This document shows, in pieces, positions 33,159-42,029 of a stretch of 64,000 nucleotides of DNA. Within the stretch, counting starts at the first letter, position 1. Every line of letters starts with the position of its first letter. This DNA is from Paenibacillus tyrphae. Lineage in GTDB: Bacteria; Bacillota; Bacilli; Paenibacillales; NBRC-103111. The stretch lies in contig NZ_BSDJ01000010.1 of NCBI RefSeq assembly GCF_027925525.1, positions 62,001 to 126,000 on the forward strand, read 5' to 3'. The translations under genes were made by a program, and so were the position numbers. The notes beneath the pieces are model-generated. The model was not told the origin of the DNA. It ran no database searches and saw only the letters and a list, made by a program, of their open reading frames with translations.

Positions 33159-34274
33159 ATGTTTAAAAAAGTAACCATTCAAACCGACGAGCGTGGCTTG
33201 CTGTTCCGCAAAGGAAGCTACGAAAAATATTTACAGCCCGGCACGTACCGCCTCTCAGCTTTTACCGAAGAGACGGTTGTTGTTCTCAATATAACGAAGC
33301 CTTTTGCAGTGGAGGGGAAAGACTTGCAGTTGTTCCTCCACGATGATCAGCTCTTGCGGGAGCTGGATGTCATCGAAGTGCAAGACCACGAATACGTGCT
33401 GCATTACGAGGACGGCAAATTCGCCGGACTGCTGACGGCCGGAAGATATGTGTTCTGGAACATATTGAAGAAGCACGCTTATGTCCGGGTGGACATCCGT
33501 CAGCCCGAATTGCCTGCGGAGGTCGATCTGGCGGTCCGGCCCAGACTGATGGCGTATTGTCAGACGTACGAGGTGGCGAGCTACGAATCGGGCGTGCTGT
33601 TTTATAACCATGTGATGCAAAAAGAACTCAAGCCCGGCAAATATTATTTCTGGAAAGGGCCTACCGCTGTCACGGTGAAGACCGTTGACCTGCGCCAGCA
33701 GCAAATGGACATGACCGGCCAGGAAATGATGACCGAGGACAAGGTGACCTTGCGGCTCAATTTTGTCTGCCAGTACAAAATCGTGAACCCTCTGCGCGCG
33801 CTCGAGATCAAATCGTTCGAGGATCAGATGTATATCCAGCTGCAGCTCATTTTGCGGGAATATATCGGCACCTTGAAGCTGGACGATCTTCTGAAAATGA
33901 AGCAGGAAATCGCGGCGTTCGTGCTGTCCCGGTTGAACGAGAAGAGCGAGGATTACGGCGTCGCTTTCGTATCGGCCGGTGTGAAGGATATTATCCTGCC
34001 CGGCGATATCAAGGACATCTTGAACACGGTGCTCCTGGCCGAGAAAAAGGCTCAGGCCAATCTGATCACCCGCCGCGAGGAAACGGCATCAACGCGCAGC
34101 CTGCTCAATACCGCCAAGCTGATGGACGAGAACCAGACGCTGTACCGGTTGAAGGAGCTGGAGTTCCTGGAAAAAATCTGCGAGAAGATCGGCACGATTT
34201 CGCTCACCGGCGGCGGCAACCTGCTGGAGCAGTTGAACTCGCTGCTGGGAGACAAGAGCGCAGGGAAAGCATAA
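33159..34274 (+). CDS. Slipin / SPFH (band 7) protein
   Basis: 371 residues with GAAGGAGG before the ATG. After a soluble N-terminal half made of two similar repeats (GLLFRKGSYEKYLQPGTYRL and GVLFYNHVMQKELKPGKYYF), the SPFH domain spans about 150-300 (DLRQQQMDMTGQEMMTEDKV, VKDIILPGDIKDILNTVLLA). The C-terminal helix is Glu/Lys/Leu rich. No membrane helix is visible, unlike classical slipins. Slipins of this type recur beside bacterial RNA-repair genes. Here one follows a tRNA-like RNA, with the Hen1-Pnkp operon upstream. Confidence 0.87.
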   Translation: MFKKVTIQTDERGLLFRKGSYEKYLQPGTYRLSAFTEETVVVLNITKPFAVEGKDLQLFLHDDQLLRELDVIEVQDHEYVLHYEDGKFAGLLTAGRYVFWNILKKHAYVRVDIRQPELPAEVDLAVRPRLMAYCQTYEVASYESGVLFYNHVMQKELKPGKYYFWKGPTAVTVKTVDLRQQQMDMTGQEMMTEDKVTLRLNFVCQYKIVNPLRALEIKSFEDQMYIQLQLILREYIGTLKLDDLLKMKQEIAAFVLSRLNEKSEDYGVAFVSAGVKDIILPGDIKDILNTVLLAEKKAQANLITRREETASTRSLLNTAKLMDENQTLYRLKELEFLEKICEKIGTISLTGGGNLLEQLNSLLGDKSAGKA

Positions 34275-34291
34275 TCGATAGGTTTATCAGC

Positions 34292-34318
34292 GGGTCGCTT
34301 CGGCGGCCCTCTTTTTTT
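34292..34318 (+). terminator. Terminator after slipin
   Basis: GGGTCGC-TTCG-GCGGCCC, a stable UUCG tetraloop hairpin followed by CTCTTTTTTT. It ends the repair island. Confidence 0.88.
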
Positions 34319-34369
34319 ACCCCTTCCCAACGGTTTCCACAGCATCGGGCCGTCGAAATCGGGTATGAT

Positions 34370-34390
34370 TTATATACATGACGTATAAAA
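34370..34390. promoter_or_regulatory. TATAC-N5-GTATA operator before the amino-acid importer
   Basis: Inverted repeat with core TATAC-ATGAC-GTATA plus two more outer pairs. The same core, with the same AAAAAGCG tail, precedes the lysine operon at 38545-38563. A second conserved box, TCGGCGAATAGATTG (34414-34428), follows at the same distance in both places. Confidence 0.5.
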
Positions 34391-34539
34391 AGCGGGAAGC
34401 TTTTTTCGTTCTATCGGCGAATAGATTGTAAGCGGTTTCTATATTATTATTTAACCAGGTAAACTTTTGAGGACAAGCTGCAAGACAAAAAGAATGCGCT
34501 TTCTTCGCAACATAGACTATCCCGCAAGGAGGTTAATCC

Positions 34540-35262
34540 ATGATTCAAGTTAACACCTTGGTCAAGTCATTCGGCTCCGTTAACGTCCTGAAAGGCATCA
34601 ATTTAAACGTACAGGAAAAAGAAGTCGTCGTCTTGCTCGGTGCGAGCGGCTCGGGCAAAAGCACGCTGCTGCGATGTCTGAACTTCCTCGAAATTTATGA
34701 CGACGGGGAAATTTATATTTTCGGGGAAAAGCGCGATCCTCACAAGTCGAACTTGAATCAGATCCGGCAAGAGGTCGGCATGGTGTTCCAGCATTTTAAT
34801 TTGTTTCCCCATAAAACGGTACTGGAGAACGTGATCGAAGCTCCGATCCATGTGAAGAAGCTCAAAAAGAAAACAGCCATCGACACCGCCTACGACTTGC
34901 TGGACAAGGTGGGGCTGAAGGATAAGGCGCACGATTATCCCGGCATGCTGTCCGGCGGGCAGAAGCAGCGCGTCGCCATCGCCCGGGCACTCGCCATGGC
35001 GCCAAGAGTGATGCTGTTCGACGAGCCGACTTCGGCTCTGGACCCCGAGCTAGTCGGCGAGGTGCTCCAAGTGATGAAGCAGCTCGCCAAGGAAGGCATG
35101 ACGATGATCGTCGTCACCCATGAGATGGGCTTCGCCCGCGAGGTAGCCGACCGGGTCGTCTTCATGAGCGACGGAAAAATATTGGAGGAAGCCCATCCCG
35201 AACAATTTTTTGTCCAGCCGCAGACAGAGCGGGCCCAGCAGTTTTTGCGCAGCATCCTTTAA
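34540..35262 (+). CDS. Polar amino-acid ABC transporter ATP-binding protein
   Basis: 240 residues, complete. Walker [10 protein letters not shown] near residue 37, Q-loop [11 protein letters not shown] near 85, signature LSGGQKQR near 140, Walker [13 protein letters not shown] near 160 and switch His in VVTHEMG near 196. Belongs to the PAO-type (HisP/GlnQ) group. GCAAGGAGG precedes the ATG. First gene of a three-gene importer next to lysine-degradation genes; lysine or another cationic amino acid is a reasonable guess at the substrate. Confidence 0.93.
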   Translation: MIQVNTLVKSFGSVNVLKGINLNVQEKEVVVLLGASGSGKSTLLRCLNFLEIYDDGEIYIFGEKRDPHKSNLNQIRQEVGMVFQHFNLFPHKTVLENVIEAPIHVKKLKKKTAIDTAYDLLDKVGLKDKAHDYPGMLSGGQKQRVAIARALAMAPRVMLFDEPTSALDPELVGEVLQVMKQLAKEGMTMIVVTHEMGFAREVADRVVFMSDGKILEEAHPEQFFVQPQTERAQQFLRSIL

Positions 35263-35304
35263 TAAAAAGCAACGCAGCCTAAGACCAACTTACAGGAGGA
35301 ATGT

Positions 35305-36102
35305 GTGATGAAAAAAGGGTTGATCGTTTCCTTGTTGTCGATGCTGGTAGGGGCTATGCTGCTCGCCGGCTGTGCTTCGACAGGCAATACCCCGTCTGCC
35401 GACGGTAAAGATTCCGGACAATTGAAAGCGTTTCATTTTGCAATGAGCGGGCTGTACAAGCCTTTCAATTACAAGGAAAACGGCAATCTGGTCGGCTTTG
35501 ACGTCGAATTCGGGAGCGAGCTGGCCAAGAAAATGGGCGTGAAGGCCGAGCCGGTCACGAACCCGTGGGAAACGATCATTCCCGGTCTTCTCTCGAAGAA
35601 ATACGATGCGATTCTGGGCAGTATGGCGATTACGCCGGAACGCCAGAAGACGGTCAACTTCACGACGCCTTACTACCGGTCAGGCGCGCAAATTTTCGTC
35701 GCCAAGACGAACGAGACGATTAAATCCGCGAACGATCTAAAAGGCAAGAAGATCGGCGTGCTCAAGGCCAGCTTGTTCAAAGGCTTGGCTGCCGAACGGA
35801 CGGATGCAGGCAACATTACGGAATACGATAGCGATCTGACGGCGCTGCTGGATCTGCCGACAGGGCGGGTGGATGCGGTCATTACGGACGATTTGGTCGG
35901 CTTCCGCATGATCAAGGAAAGCGCCACGGCGATCAAGGCCGTAGGGGAGCCGCTGACGATGCAGGAAATGGGAATCGCGGTCCGCAAGGAGGACCAAGCT
36001 CTGCTGGATCAATTGAACAAGGCCATCGACGAAATGGTGAAGGACGGGACGTACGACAAGCTGAGCGAGAAGTGGTTCGGCAAAAATATTTTGCAAAAGT
36101 AA
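35305..36102 (+). CDS. Amino-acid-binding lipoprotein of the ABC importer
   Basis: 265 residues. Signal peptide with lipobox LAGC (Cys about residue 23) and a family-3 solute-binding fold: KPFNYKENGNLVGFDVEFGS near 52, LGSMAITPERQKTVNFTTPY near 105, GKKIGVLKASLFK near 150 and a C-terminal DGTYDKLSEKWFGKN. The Glu/Asp pattern fits amino-acid binding but not a specific ligand. TACAGGAGG precedes the ATG. Confidence 0.93.
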   Translation: MMKKGLIVSLLSMLVGAMLLAGCASTGNTPSADGKDSGQLKAFHFAMSGLYKPFNYKENGNLVGFDVEFGSELAKKMGVKAEPVTNPWETIIPGLLSKKYDAILGSMAITPERQKTVNFTTPYYRSGAQIFVAKTNETIKSANDLKGKKIGVLKASLFKGLAAERTDAGNITEYDSDLTALLDLPTGRVDAVITDDLVGFRMIKESATAIKAVGEPLTMQEMGIAVRKEDQALLDQLNKAIDEMVKDGTYDKLSEKWFGKNILQK

Positions 36103-36130
36103 CGAAACGATATTCAGATGAGGTGACCCG

Positions 36131-36847
36131 ATGATCGAAATCTTGCTGTCCAGTTACGACGTGTTTCTGAAAGCGACTTGGCTGACCGTTCGCATAACGT
36201 TTGTTTCTCTTCTGCTCGGAAGCGTCATCGGTCTTGTATTTGCCTTTTTCCGGCTGTCGAAGAGCCGCGTCTTGAACGCCGTAGCGAAATTCTACATTAC
36301 GTTAATCCGTGGCACGCCGCTCATTATCCAGATCGCCGTGCTGTACTTCGGCATATCGAACATTATTTTGCTGTCGCAGTTTTGGGCGGGGGTGTTCGCG
36401 CTGGCAATTCACGGCGGCGCTTACATCGCGGAAATTTTCCGCGGCGCGATTCAATCGATCGACCGGGGTCAGATGGAGGCGGCCCGCTCGCTCGGGATGA
36501 CGTATCCGCAGGCGATGCGCAGAATTATTTTGCCGCAGGCGTTCAAAATTGCCATTCCTCCGCTTGGCAACCAGTTCATTCTAGGCTTGAAGGAATCGTC
36601 GCTCGTGGCTTACGTCGGCATGTCGGATTTGTGGGGAGCGGCGTTAAGCGAAGCGGCCTCGAATTTCAAGCAGCTCGAAACGTATGTGGTGGCAGGGTTG
36701 TATTATTTGGCTCTGGTTATGCTCTTTACGTTTGTGGTAGGCAAGCTGGAAGCGAGACTCGATGTCAACGCGAAAGCGAAAAGCAGGGAAGCGAGCGCCA
36801 AGCCGCGCGCCCGCTACAGCTCTTCGGAAGAGACGGTCAGCTTGTAG
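36131..36847 (+). CDS. Polar amino-acid ABC transporter permease
   Basis: 238 residues with about five membrane helices and the PAO family EAA-like motif QMEAARSLGMTYPQAMRRII near residue 116. RGTPLIIQIAVLYFGI near 58 is typical. Last gene of the importer; its 3' end overlaps the convergent PucR gene by 34 bases, so the two transcripts are antisense at their tails. The C-terminal tail (AKSREASAKPRARYSSSEE) is polar and probably free. Confidence 0.92.
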   Translation: MIEILLSSYDVFLKATWLTVRITFVSLLLGSVIGLVFAFFRLSKSRVLNAVAKFYITLIRGTPLIIQIAVLYFGISNIILLSQFWAGVFALAIHGGAYIAEIFRGAIQSIDRGQMEAARSLGMTYPQAMRRIILPQAFKIAIPPLGNQFILGLKESSLVAYVGMSDLWGAALSEAASNFKQLETYVVAGLYYLALVMLFTFVVGKLEARLDVNAKAKSREASAKPRARYSSSEETVSL

Positions 36848-38469
36848 GCCATGATCGCAATTTCCAGCTTCAAACGGTCCTCTGACGATTGAAGATTGCG
36901 CCGGGTTTTCTTCTCGATCTGGTTCAGCCGGTATTTTAGCGTATGGCGGTGAATGAACAGCTCGGCCGCCGTCACATGAAGGCTCTGGTTATGGTACAAG
37001 TACGTTTCCAGCGTTTGAAGCAGGTCGGCCCCTTGGCGCTTGCTCTGCATCAAGGCTCCGAGCTGCTCCTCGGCAAACTGCCGCAAGTCCATGCCGAGTT
37101 CCTGCATCTGGATCAGGAAGTGGTACAGTCCTAGATCGTCATAGTGGACGACGGACTTCGGCTTGTGCAGCAGCTTGGCGAAGACGAGAGCCCGGTGCGC
37201 TTCTTGCGCGCTTTTGGCCAAGTCGGCCAGATCGGCGTAGCTTTTGCCGATGCCGATCCGCAGCGGGTAATCGGGGTAGAACGCGCTCCATTTGTCGGCG
37301 ATGTCCCGTACGGCCAGGAGCGACGCTTCCTCTGCGGCTTCGGGAGCCGTGCCTTTGCTCCCTGTTCCCATGAGGACGACGCAGCCGTCCAGCCGATTGC
37401 GCAGCAGAAGCTGGCGGTTATGCTTGCTCATCGTCTGGTTCACAACCTGATACAGCCGGTCCAGCATATCGTCCAGCGCACGGCGTTCGAGGTCGGACGG
37501 AAGGTTCTCCACCTTGATTTGCAGCACGGCTTGGCTGCCGCTCGGATCGAAGCCCAGCTTTTTCCCGCGCTCGATCACTTCGGCTTTATTGGTAAAATTT
37601 TTGCTTAACACTTGATCGAGAAATTCGCCTTGAAAACGGATTTCCGTATCTAAAATCGCTTTATGCCGCAGGAATTCAATCGCATACACGGTGGCCGCAT
37701 GCTCAACCGCGATCTGGTCGATGTCTTTCCATCGTTCTTTATCCTTGATAGCCGCAATCCAGCCGTAGTTCGTCTGATTCGCCATGACCGGATAGAGCGA
37801 AATTGTGTATTCGCTTTCATGACCGTTTAAGTGAAGAAGCTGCTGTTCAAAAGGCGGCTGCAACGGCTCGGAAAAGAGCAGGAGCCGATCCTGGCCGATT
37901 CGGCGGACCGCGTCATGAACGATCCGATCCGAGACGATGGAGGCATCCGCATCGAACAGCACGATGCTGCCATCCGTCAGCCGCGACAGTGTCTCGGTGA
38001 TCGCCTGAATGCCTTGGTTGTCCAAAACCAGACGGGTAAATTCCTTGTGGATGTTGATCGAATGCTCGAACATCCGGAACTGGTTGTTGACGATCTGCTC
38101 CAGAATCGCCTTCGTAATGACCGAAAAGTTGATATCCGTCGGGATTTCCAGCAGCGGAAGGGCGGAGCGGTTCGCAATGTCGATGAACGATTGGGGAATT
38201 TCGCGCAAGTAAAAGCCGGTGTACATCGCAACGCCGGACAGCTTCTTGTTGGACAGCAGCTTGTGGAACTGGCTGCGTTTCTCTTCGCTTTCCATCAGGC
38301 CGAAGCCGGTCGTAATCAGGAACTCGCCTTCCTGCAGCCGGTCGATGTCTTCGATGACTTCGACGATCGTGACCCATTTGATGATATTGTTCATGCCGTC
38401 GAATCCGGCGACCAATTTCGTTTTCGACATCACGGGCAGCTGGATCGCTTCTTGAATGCTAATTCCCAT
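36814..38469 (-). CDS. PucR-family transcriptional regulator
   Basis: 551 residues. The N-terminal PucR ligand domain (about 8-125: LQEGEFLITTGFG, GVAMYTGFYL) is followed by a GGDEF-like/central region and a C-terminal PucR helix-turn-helix ending AELFIHRHTLKYRLNQIEK near 515. It is divergent from the lysine operon and convergent with the amino-acid importer, and both of those promoters carry the same TATAC-N5-GTATA palindrome, so it is the best candidate regulator of both. The inducer may be lysine or a pathway intermediate. Confidence 0.88.
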   Translation of the reverse strand: MGISIQEAIQLPVMSKTKLVAGFDGMNNIIKWVTIVEVIEDIDRLQEGEFLITTGFGLMESEEKRSQFHKLLSNKKLSGVAMYTGFYLREIPQSFIDIANRSALPLLEIPTDINFSVITKAILEQIVNNQFRMFEHSINIHKEFTRLVLDNQGIQAITETLSRLTDGSIVLFDADASIVSDRIVHDAVRRIGQDRLLLFSEPLQPPFEQQLLHLNGHESEYTISLYPVMANQTNYGWIAAIKDKERWKDIDQIAVEHAATVYAIEFLRHKAILDTEIRFQGEFLDQVLSKNFTNKAEVIERGKKLGFDPSGSQAVLQIKVENLPSDLERRALDDMLDRLYQVVNQTMSKHNRQLLLRNRLDGCVVLMGTGSKGTAPEAAEEASLLAVRDIADKWSAFYPDYPLRIGIGKSYADLADLAKSAQEAHRALVFAKLLHKPKSVVHYDDLGLYHFLIQMQELGMDLRQFAEEQLGALMQSKRQGADLLQTLETYLYHNQSLHVTAAELFIHRHTLKYRLNQIEKKTRRNLQSSEDRLKLEIAIMAYKLTVSSEEL

Positions 38470-38544
38470 AGGAATGATCCTCTTTTCTGTGCGGATTGGC
38501 TTGAGTCAGTTATATCACGGCCCGTCATTTCGGGCAAGCTGGAA

Positions 38545-38563
38545 TTTATACCTGATGTATAAA
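38545..38563. promoter_or_regulatory. Perfect palindrome in the pucR-GDH divergent promoter
   Basis: TTTATAC-CTGAT-GTATAAA, a perfect 7-5-7 inverted repeat about 75 bases before pucR and 104 before the GDH-like gene. A second shared box, TCGGTCGAATAGATCG (38587-38602), follows at about the same spacing as in front of the importer. Confidence 0.6.
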
Positions 38564-38666
38564 AAAGCGCGCTCATTTTGGATTCGTCGGTCGAATAGAT
38601 CGAGCGCTTTAGCTGGTTTAAACTACAAGTAATCGAAGCCATAACGCAGAGGCCGGAGGTGGAACG

Positions 38667-39932
38667 ATGGCAGTCGATACGGTTCGGCAAACGGAACAAC
38701 CAAACGTCTTGGAGCGAACGCAGCAGCTCATCAAGAAGGCGCTGGAGCATATGGGCTGCGCGGAATCGTTCTATGGGCTGTTGAAGCGGCCCCTTCGCTT
38801 GATGACGGTTTGCATTCCCCTACGTATGGACGACGGCTCCGTCCGGGTATTCACGGGCTACCGGGCTCAGCATAACGATGCGGTGGGACCGACCAAAGGC
38901 GGCATTCGGCTGCATCCTGCGGTAACGCCTGAGGAAATAACCGCTTTGTCGATGGAGATGAGCATCCAATGCGGTCTGACCGACCTCCCGTACGGCGGGG
39001 GCATGGGAGGCATTGAGTGCGATCCGCGCACGATGTCCGCCGCCGAGCTGGAGCGGCTGAGCCGCGGGTATGTTCGGGCGATCAGCCAGATCGTCGGCCC
39101 GACGAAGGATATCCTGGCCCCGGATATGTACACGAATGCGCAAATGATGGCTTGGATGATGGACGAGTACAGCCGTCTCCGCGAATTCGACTCGCCCGGT
39201 TTTATTACCGGCAAGCCGCTCGTGCTGGGCGGTTCGGCGGGCAGGGAGTCCTCGACGGCCAAAGGCGTGACGATCGTGCTGCGTGAAGCGGCGAAGGCGG
39301 CCGGCGTGGAGCTTAGAGGCGCCAAGGTGATCGTTCAAGGGTTCGGCCATGCCGGAGGCTATCTAGCCAAATTTCTGCACGACGCCGGAGCGAAGATCGT
39401 AGGGATTGCGGATGCCGGCGGCGCTCTGTACCACCCGGACGGTCTGGACGTCGATTATTTGCTGGAAAAACGGGATGCGTCCGGCGCGGTCACCCATTTG
39501 TTCGCAAGCGCGATCTCCACCCGGGAGCTGCTTGTCCAAGCTTGCGACATTCTCATCCCGGCCGCCGCTGAAAACCAACTTACGGAAGAGAACGCGGCCG
39601 ACATTCAAGCGAAAATCGTCATCGAGGCGGTAAGTGGGCCGACCACTGCGAAGGCTACGGAAATTCTCACCTCCCGAGGCGTGCTGCTCGTCCCCGACGT
39701 GCTGGCAAGTGCAGGCGGCGTTATCGCTTCATACTTCGAGCGGGTTCAAAACAACCAGGGCTGCTATTGGTCCGAAGCGGAAGTTTATCGGAAGCTGGAT
39801 CACGTTTTGGTCAACGCTTTTCGCGGGGTCCATCGGATCGCGCTGGAAAGCAAGGTGGACATGAGGCTGGCCGCCTATATGGCAGGCCTCCGCAAAATGG
39901 CGGAAGCCATGCGCTGGAGAGGCTGGGTTTAA
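38667..39932 (+). CDS. Glutamate-dehydrogenase-like protein with altered active site
   Basis: 421 residues, collinear with RocG/GudB-type glutamate dehydrogenase, including TKGGIRLHP (Lys77 kept), the LERLSRGYVRAISQIVGPTK stretch, SPGFITGKPLVLGGS and the NAD fold IVQGFGHAGGYLAKF near 225. Two lysines that bind substrate and catalyse in this family are changed: the one in MTxKCG is Gln101 (MSIQCG) and the one in PYGGGKGG is Met113 (PYGGGMGG). Also APDVxTN is preceded by Leu rather than Pro. The nucleotide domain looks intact. It starts the lysine operon; it may act on another substrate or have lost activity. Confidence 0.85.
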   Translation: MAVDTVRQTEQPNVLERTQQLIKKALEHMGCAESFYGLLKRPLRLMTVCIPLRMDDGSVRVFTGYRAQHNDAVGPTKGGIRLHPAVTPEEITALSMEMSIQCGLTDLPYGGGMGGIECDPRTMSAAELERLSRGYVRAISQIVGPTKDILAPDMYTNAQMMAWMMDEYSRLREFDSPGFITGKPLVLGGSAGRESSTAKGVTIVLREAAKAAGVELRGAKVIVQGFGHAGGYLAKFLHDAGAKIVGIADAGGALYHPDGLDVDYLLEKRDASGAVTHLFASAISTRELLVQACDILIPAAAENQLTEENAADIQAKIVIEAVSGPTTAKATEILTSRGVLLVPDVLASAGGVIASYFERVQNNQGCYWSEAEVYRKLDHVLVNAFRGVHRIALESKVDMRLAAYMAGLRKMAEAMRWRGWV

Positions 39933-39957
39933 CACAAGCGTAAAGAGGGGAACCGAC

Positions 39958-41322
39958 ATGACGGATACACATTTGATCAAGCCGATTCTGGACTACGACT
40001 ACCCTACAGTGGCCAGCGGACAAGGAATTTATCTCTATGATACGGACGGCAAAACGTATATCGACGGCTGCTCCGGCGCGGTGACGGCGAGCATCGGCCA
40101 CGGGGTGCCGGAAATCGTCGAGGCGATGAAGGCGCAGGCGGAAAAAGTGTCGTTCGCGTACCGCGCCCAGTTTACGAGCGAGCCGGCCGAAGAGCTTGCG
40201 CGCCGGTTAAGTGAATGGTCGGAGGGGCGCTGGAACTGGTCCTTTTTCGTCAACAGCGGCTCGGAAGCGACGGAGACGGCGATGAAGATTGCGATCCAGC
40301 ATTGGCAGGAGAAAGGCCGCGACCGCAAAAACCGCTTCATCTCCCGCTGGATGAGCTATCACGGCATTACGATGGGCGCTTTGTCCATGTCCGGCAATAT
40401 TTTGCGGCGCAAGCGGTTCATTCCGCTGCTCGAGGATTATCCGTCCGTTTCCGCGCCGTACTGCTACCGCTGTCCGCTGAAGGAAGCGCATCCCGGCTGC
40501 GGCATGAAATGCGCGCAGGAGCTGGAAACGTCGATTCTGCGTATCGGGCCGGAGCATATTGCCGGATTTATCGCCGAGCCGATCATCGGCGCTTCGGGAG
40601 GAGCGGTAACACCGCCGGAGGGCTACTATCAAGAGATCAAGCGCATCTGCGACAAATACGACATTCTCTTCATCGCGGACGAGGTGATGACGGGGCTCGG
40701 AAGAACCGGCAAGAAGTTCGGCATCGAGCATTGGGAGGTCACCCCGGACATCGTCGCTTTGGGCAAAGGGATGAGCGCAGGCTACACGCCGATGGCGGCG
40801 ACGCTGGTCAGCGATAAGGTGATGGAGCCGATTCTGAAAGGGTCCAAGTCGATCATGGCGGGCCATACGTACAGCGCCAATCCGCAATCCGCCGCCGTTT
40901 GCCTGGCCGTGCTGGACTATATGGAAAAGCACGATCTGGTTCGTGCGGCCGATGTGAACGGCGAGTATCTTCTCGGCAAGCTGCAGGAGATGGCCAAGCG
41001 GCTGGACATTGTAGGCGACGTTCGGGGCAAAGGGATGCTGCTTGGACTGGAGTTCGTGCCGGATGTGCGGACGAAGGGGATTTTCCCGCTATCGCTCGGC
41101 GTGACGGCGCGGGTCATCAAGCGCGCTTTTGACAAAGGGCTGCTCGTGTACCCGGCATCGGGCGGCATCGACGGAGCGGCCGGAGACGCGATTATCGTCT
41201 CTCCGCCATTAATTATTACCCCAGAACAAATAGATAGCCTAGTAAGCATATTGGAAAAAAGTATTTTTGAGGTTCAAGAGGAACTTCGGGCGGAAGGCCA
41301 TTTGAATAAAGCGGCGGTATAG
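39958..41322 (+). CDS. yodT: Class-III aminotransferase (YodT-like)
   Basis: 454 residues. Class-III PLP fold with YLYDTDGKTYIDGCSGAVTA near 22, VNSGSEATETAMKIA near 98, IADEVMTGLGRTGKKFG near 238 and the PLP lysine in LGKGMSAGY near 268. B. subtilis YodT is of the same type and position. In the proposed pathway it removes the beta-amino group from N6-acetyl-beta-lysine to give 6-acetamido-3-oxohexanoate. It begins 25 bases after the GDH-like gene with a GAGGGG site. Confidence 0.85.
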   Translation: MTDTHLIKPILDYDYPTVASGQGIYLYDTDGKTYIDGCSGAVTASIGHGVPEIVEAMKAQAEKVSFAYRAQFTSEPAEELARRLSEWSEGRWNWSFFVNSGSEATETAMKIAIQHWQEKGRDRKNRFISRWMSYHGITMGALSMSGNILRRKRFIPLLEDYPSVSAPYCYRCPLKEAHPGCGMKCAQELETSILRIGPEHIAGFIAEPIIGASGGAVTPPEGYYQEIKRICDKYDILFIADEVMTGLGRTGKKFGIEHWEVTPDIVALGKGMSAGYTPMAATLVSDKVMEPILKGSKSIMAGHTYSANPQSAAVCLAVLDYMEKHDLVRAADVNGEYLLGKLQEMAKRLDIVGDVRGKGMLLGLEFVPDVRTKGIFPLSLGVTARVIKRAFDKGLLVYPASGGIDGAAGDAIIVSPPLIITPEQIDSLVSILEKSIFEVQEELRAEGHLNKAAV

Positions 41323-41333
41323 GAGGAGAACGC

Positions 41334-42029
41334 ATGGAGCTTGTAAAAAAGCGAAGCAAGGTCGCCGGGCTGGAGGATGCGCTTCAGCATATCCGCGACG
41401 GGATGACCCTGATGTACGGGGGCTTCGGAGGCGTGGGCAATCCTCCGTCCTTGTGCCAAGGCATATTGGATAAAGGCGTGCGCGATCTTGTTCTGATTGG
41501 CAACGACTGCGCGTTCCCGGATATCGGCATCGGACGGCTGATCACGGCGGGCCGGGCCAAAAAAGTCATCGTCTCGCATATCGGCTCCAATCCGAACGCC
41601 GGCCGGTTCATGAACGAGGGCGTGCTTGAGGTCGAGTTCAGCCCGCAAGGGACGCTGGCCGAGCGCATCCGCGCCGGAGGCGTCGGCTTGGGCGGCATCT
41701 TCGTCGATGTCGGCATCGGCACGATTGCCGAAGAGGGCAAGCAGCAGATCGTGCTGGACGGTAAGCCGTATTTGATCGAAACGGCGCTGACCGCCGAGGT
41801 CAGCATCGTGCACGCGCAGAAGGCCGATCCGTACGGCAACTTGATCTATGACAAAAGCGCCCGCAATTTCAATCCGCTTGTCGCGATGGCTGGAGATTAC
41901 ACCATTGCCGAGGTCGACGAAATCGTGCCGCTCGGCGAGCTGGAACCGGAATGCATCGTCACCCCGGGGATTTATGTCGATATGGTCATACCGAGTCAAG
42001 GAGTGAACTGGACATGGGCGTGGGAGTAG
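41334..42029 (+). CDS. yodS: 3-oxoacid CoA-transferase subunit A (YodS-like)
   Basis: 231 residues of CoA-transferase family I subunit alpha: DGMTLMYGGFGGVGNP near 23 (glycine-rich CoA loop), LIGNDCAF near 62, EFSPQGTLAERIRAGG near 102 and HAQKADPYGNLIYDKSARNF near 160. It overlaps the beta subunit gene by 16 bases, so the two are made together. Expected to load CoA onto the 3-oxo acid formed by the aminotransferase, probably from the CoA ester produced by thiolysis. Confidence 0.9.
   Translation: MELVKKRSKVAGLEDALQHIRDGMTLMYGGFGGVGNPPSLCQGILDKGVRDLVLIGNDCAFPDIGIGRLITAGRAKKVIVSHIGSNPNAGRFMNEGVLEVEFSPQGTLAERIRAGGVGLGGIFVDVGIGTIAEEGKQQIVLDGKPYLIETALTAEVSIVHAQKADPYGNLIYDKSARNFNPLVAMAGDYTIAEVDEIVPLGELEPECIVTPGIYVDMVIPSQGVNWTWAWE

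Noticed and set aside
38570..38666. A sigma-54 promoter for the GDH-led lysine operon
   Set aside because: No GG-N10-GC pair with TGGCA/TTGC character is present; PucR-type control fits the palindrome instead.
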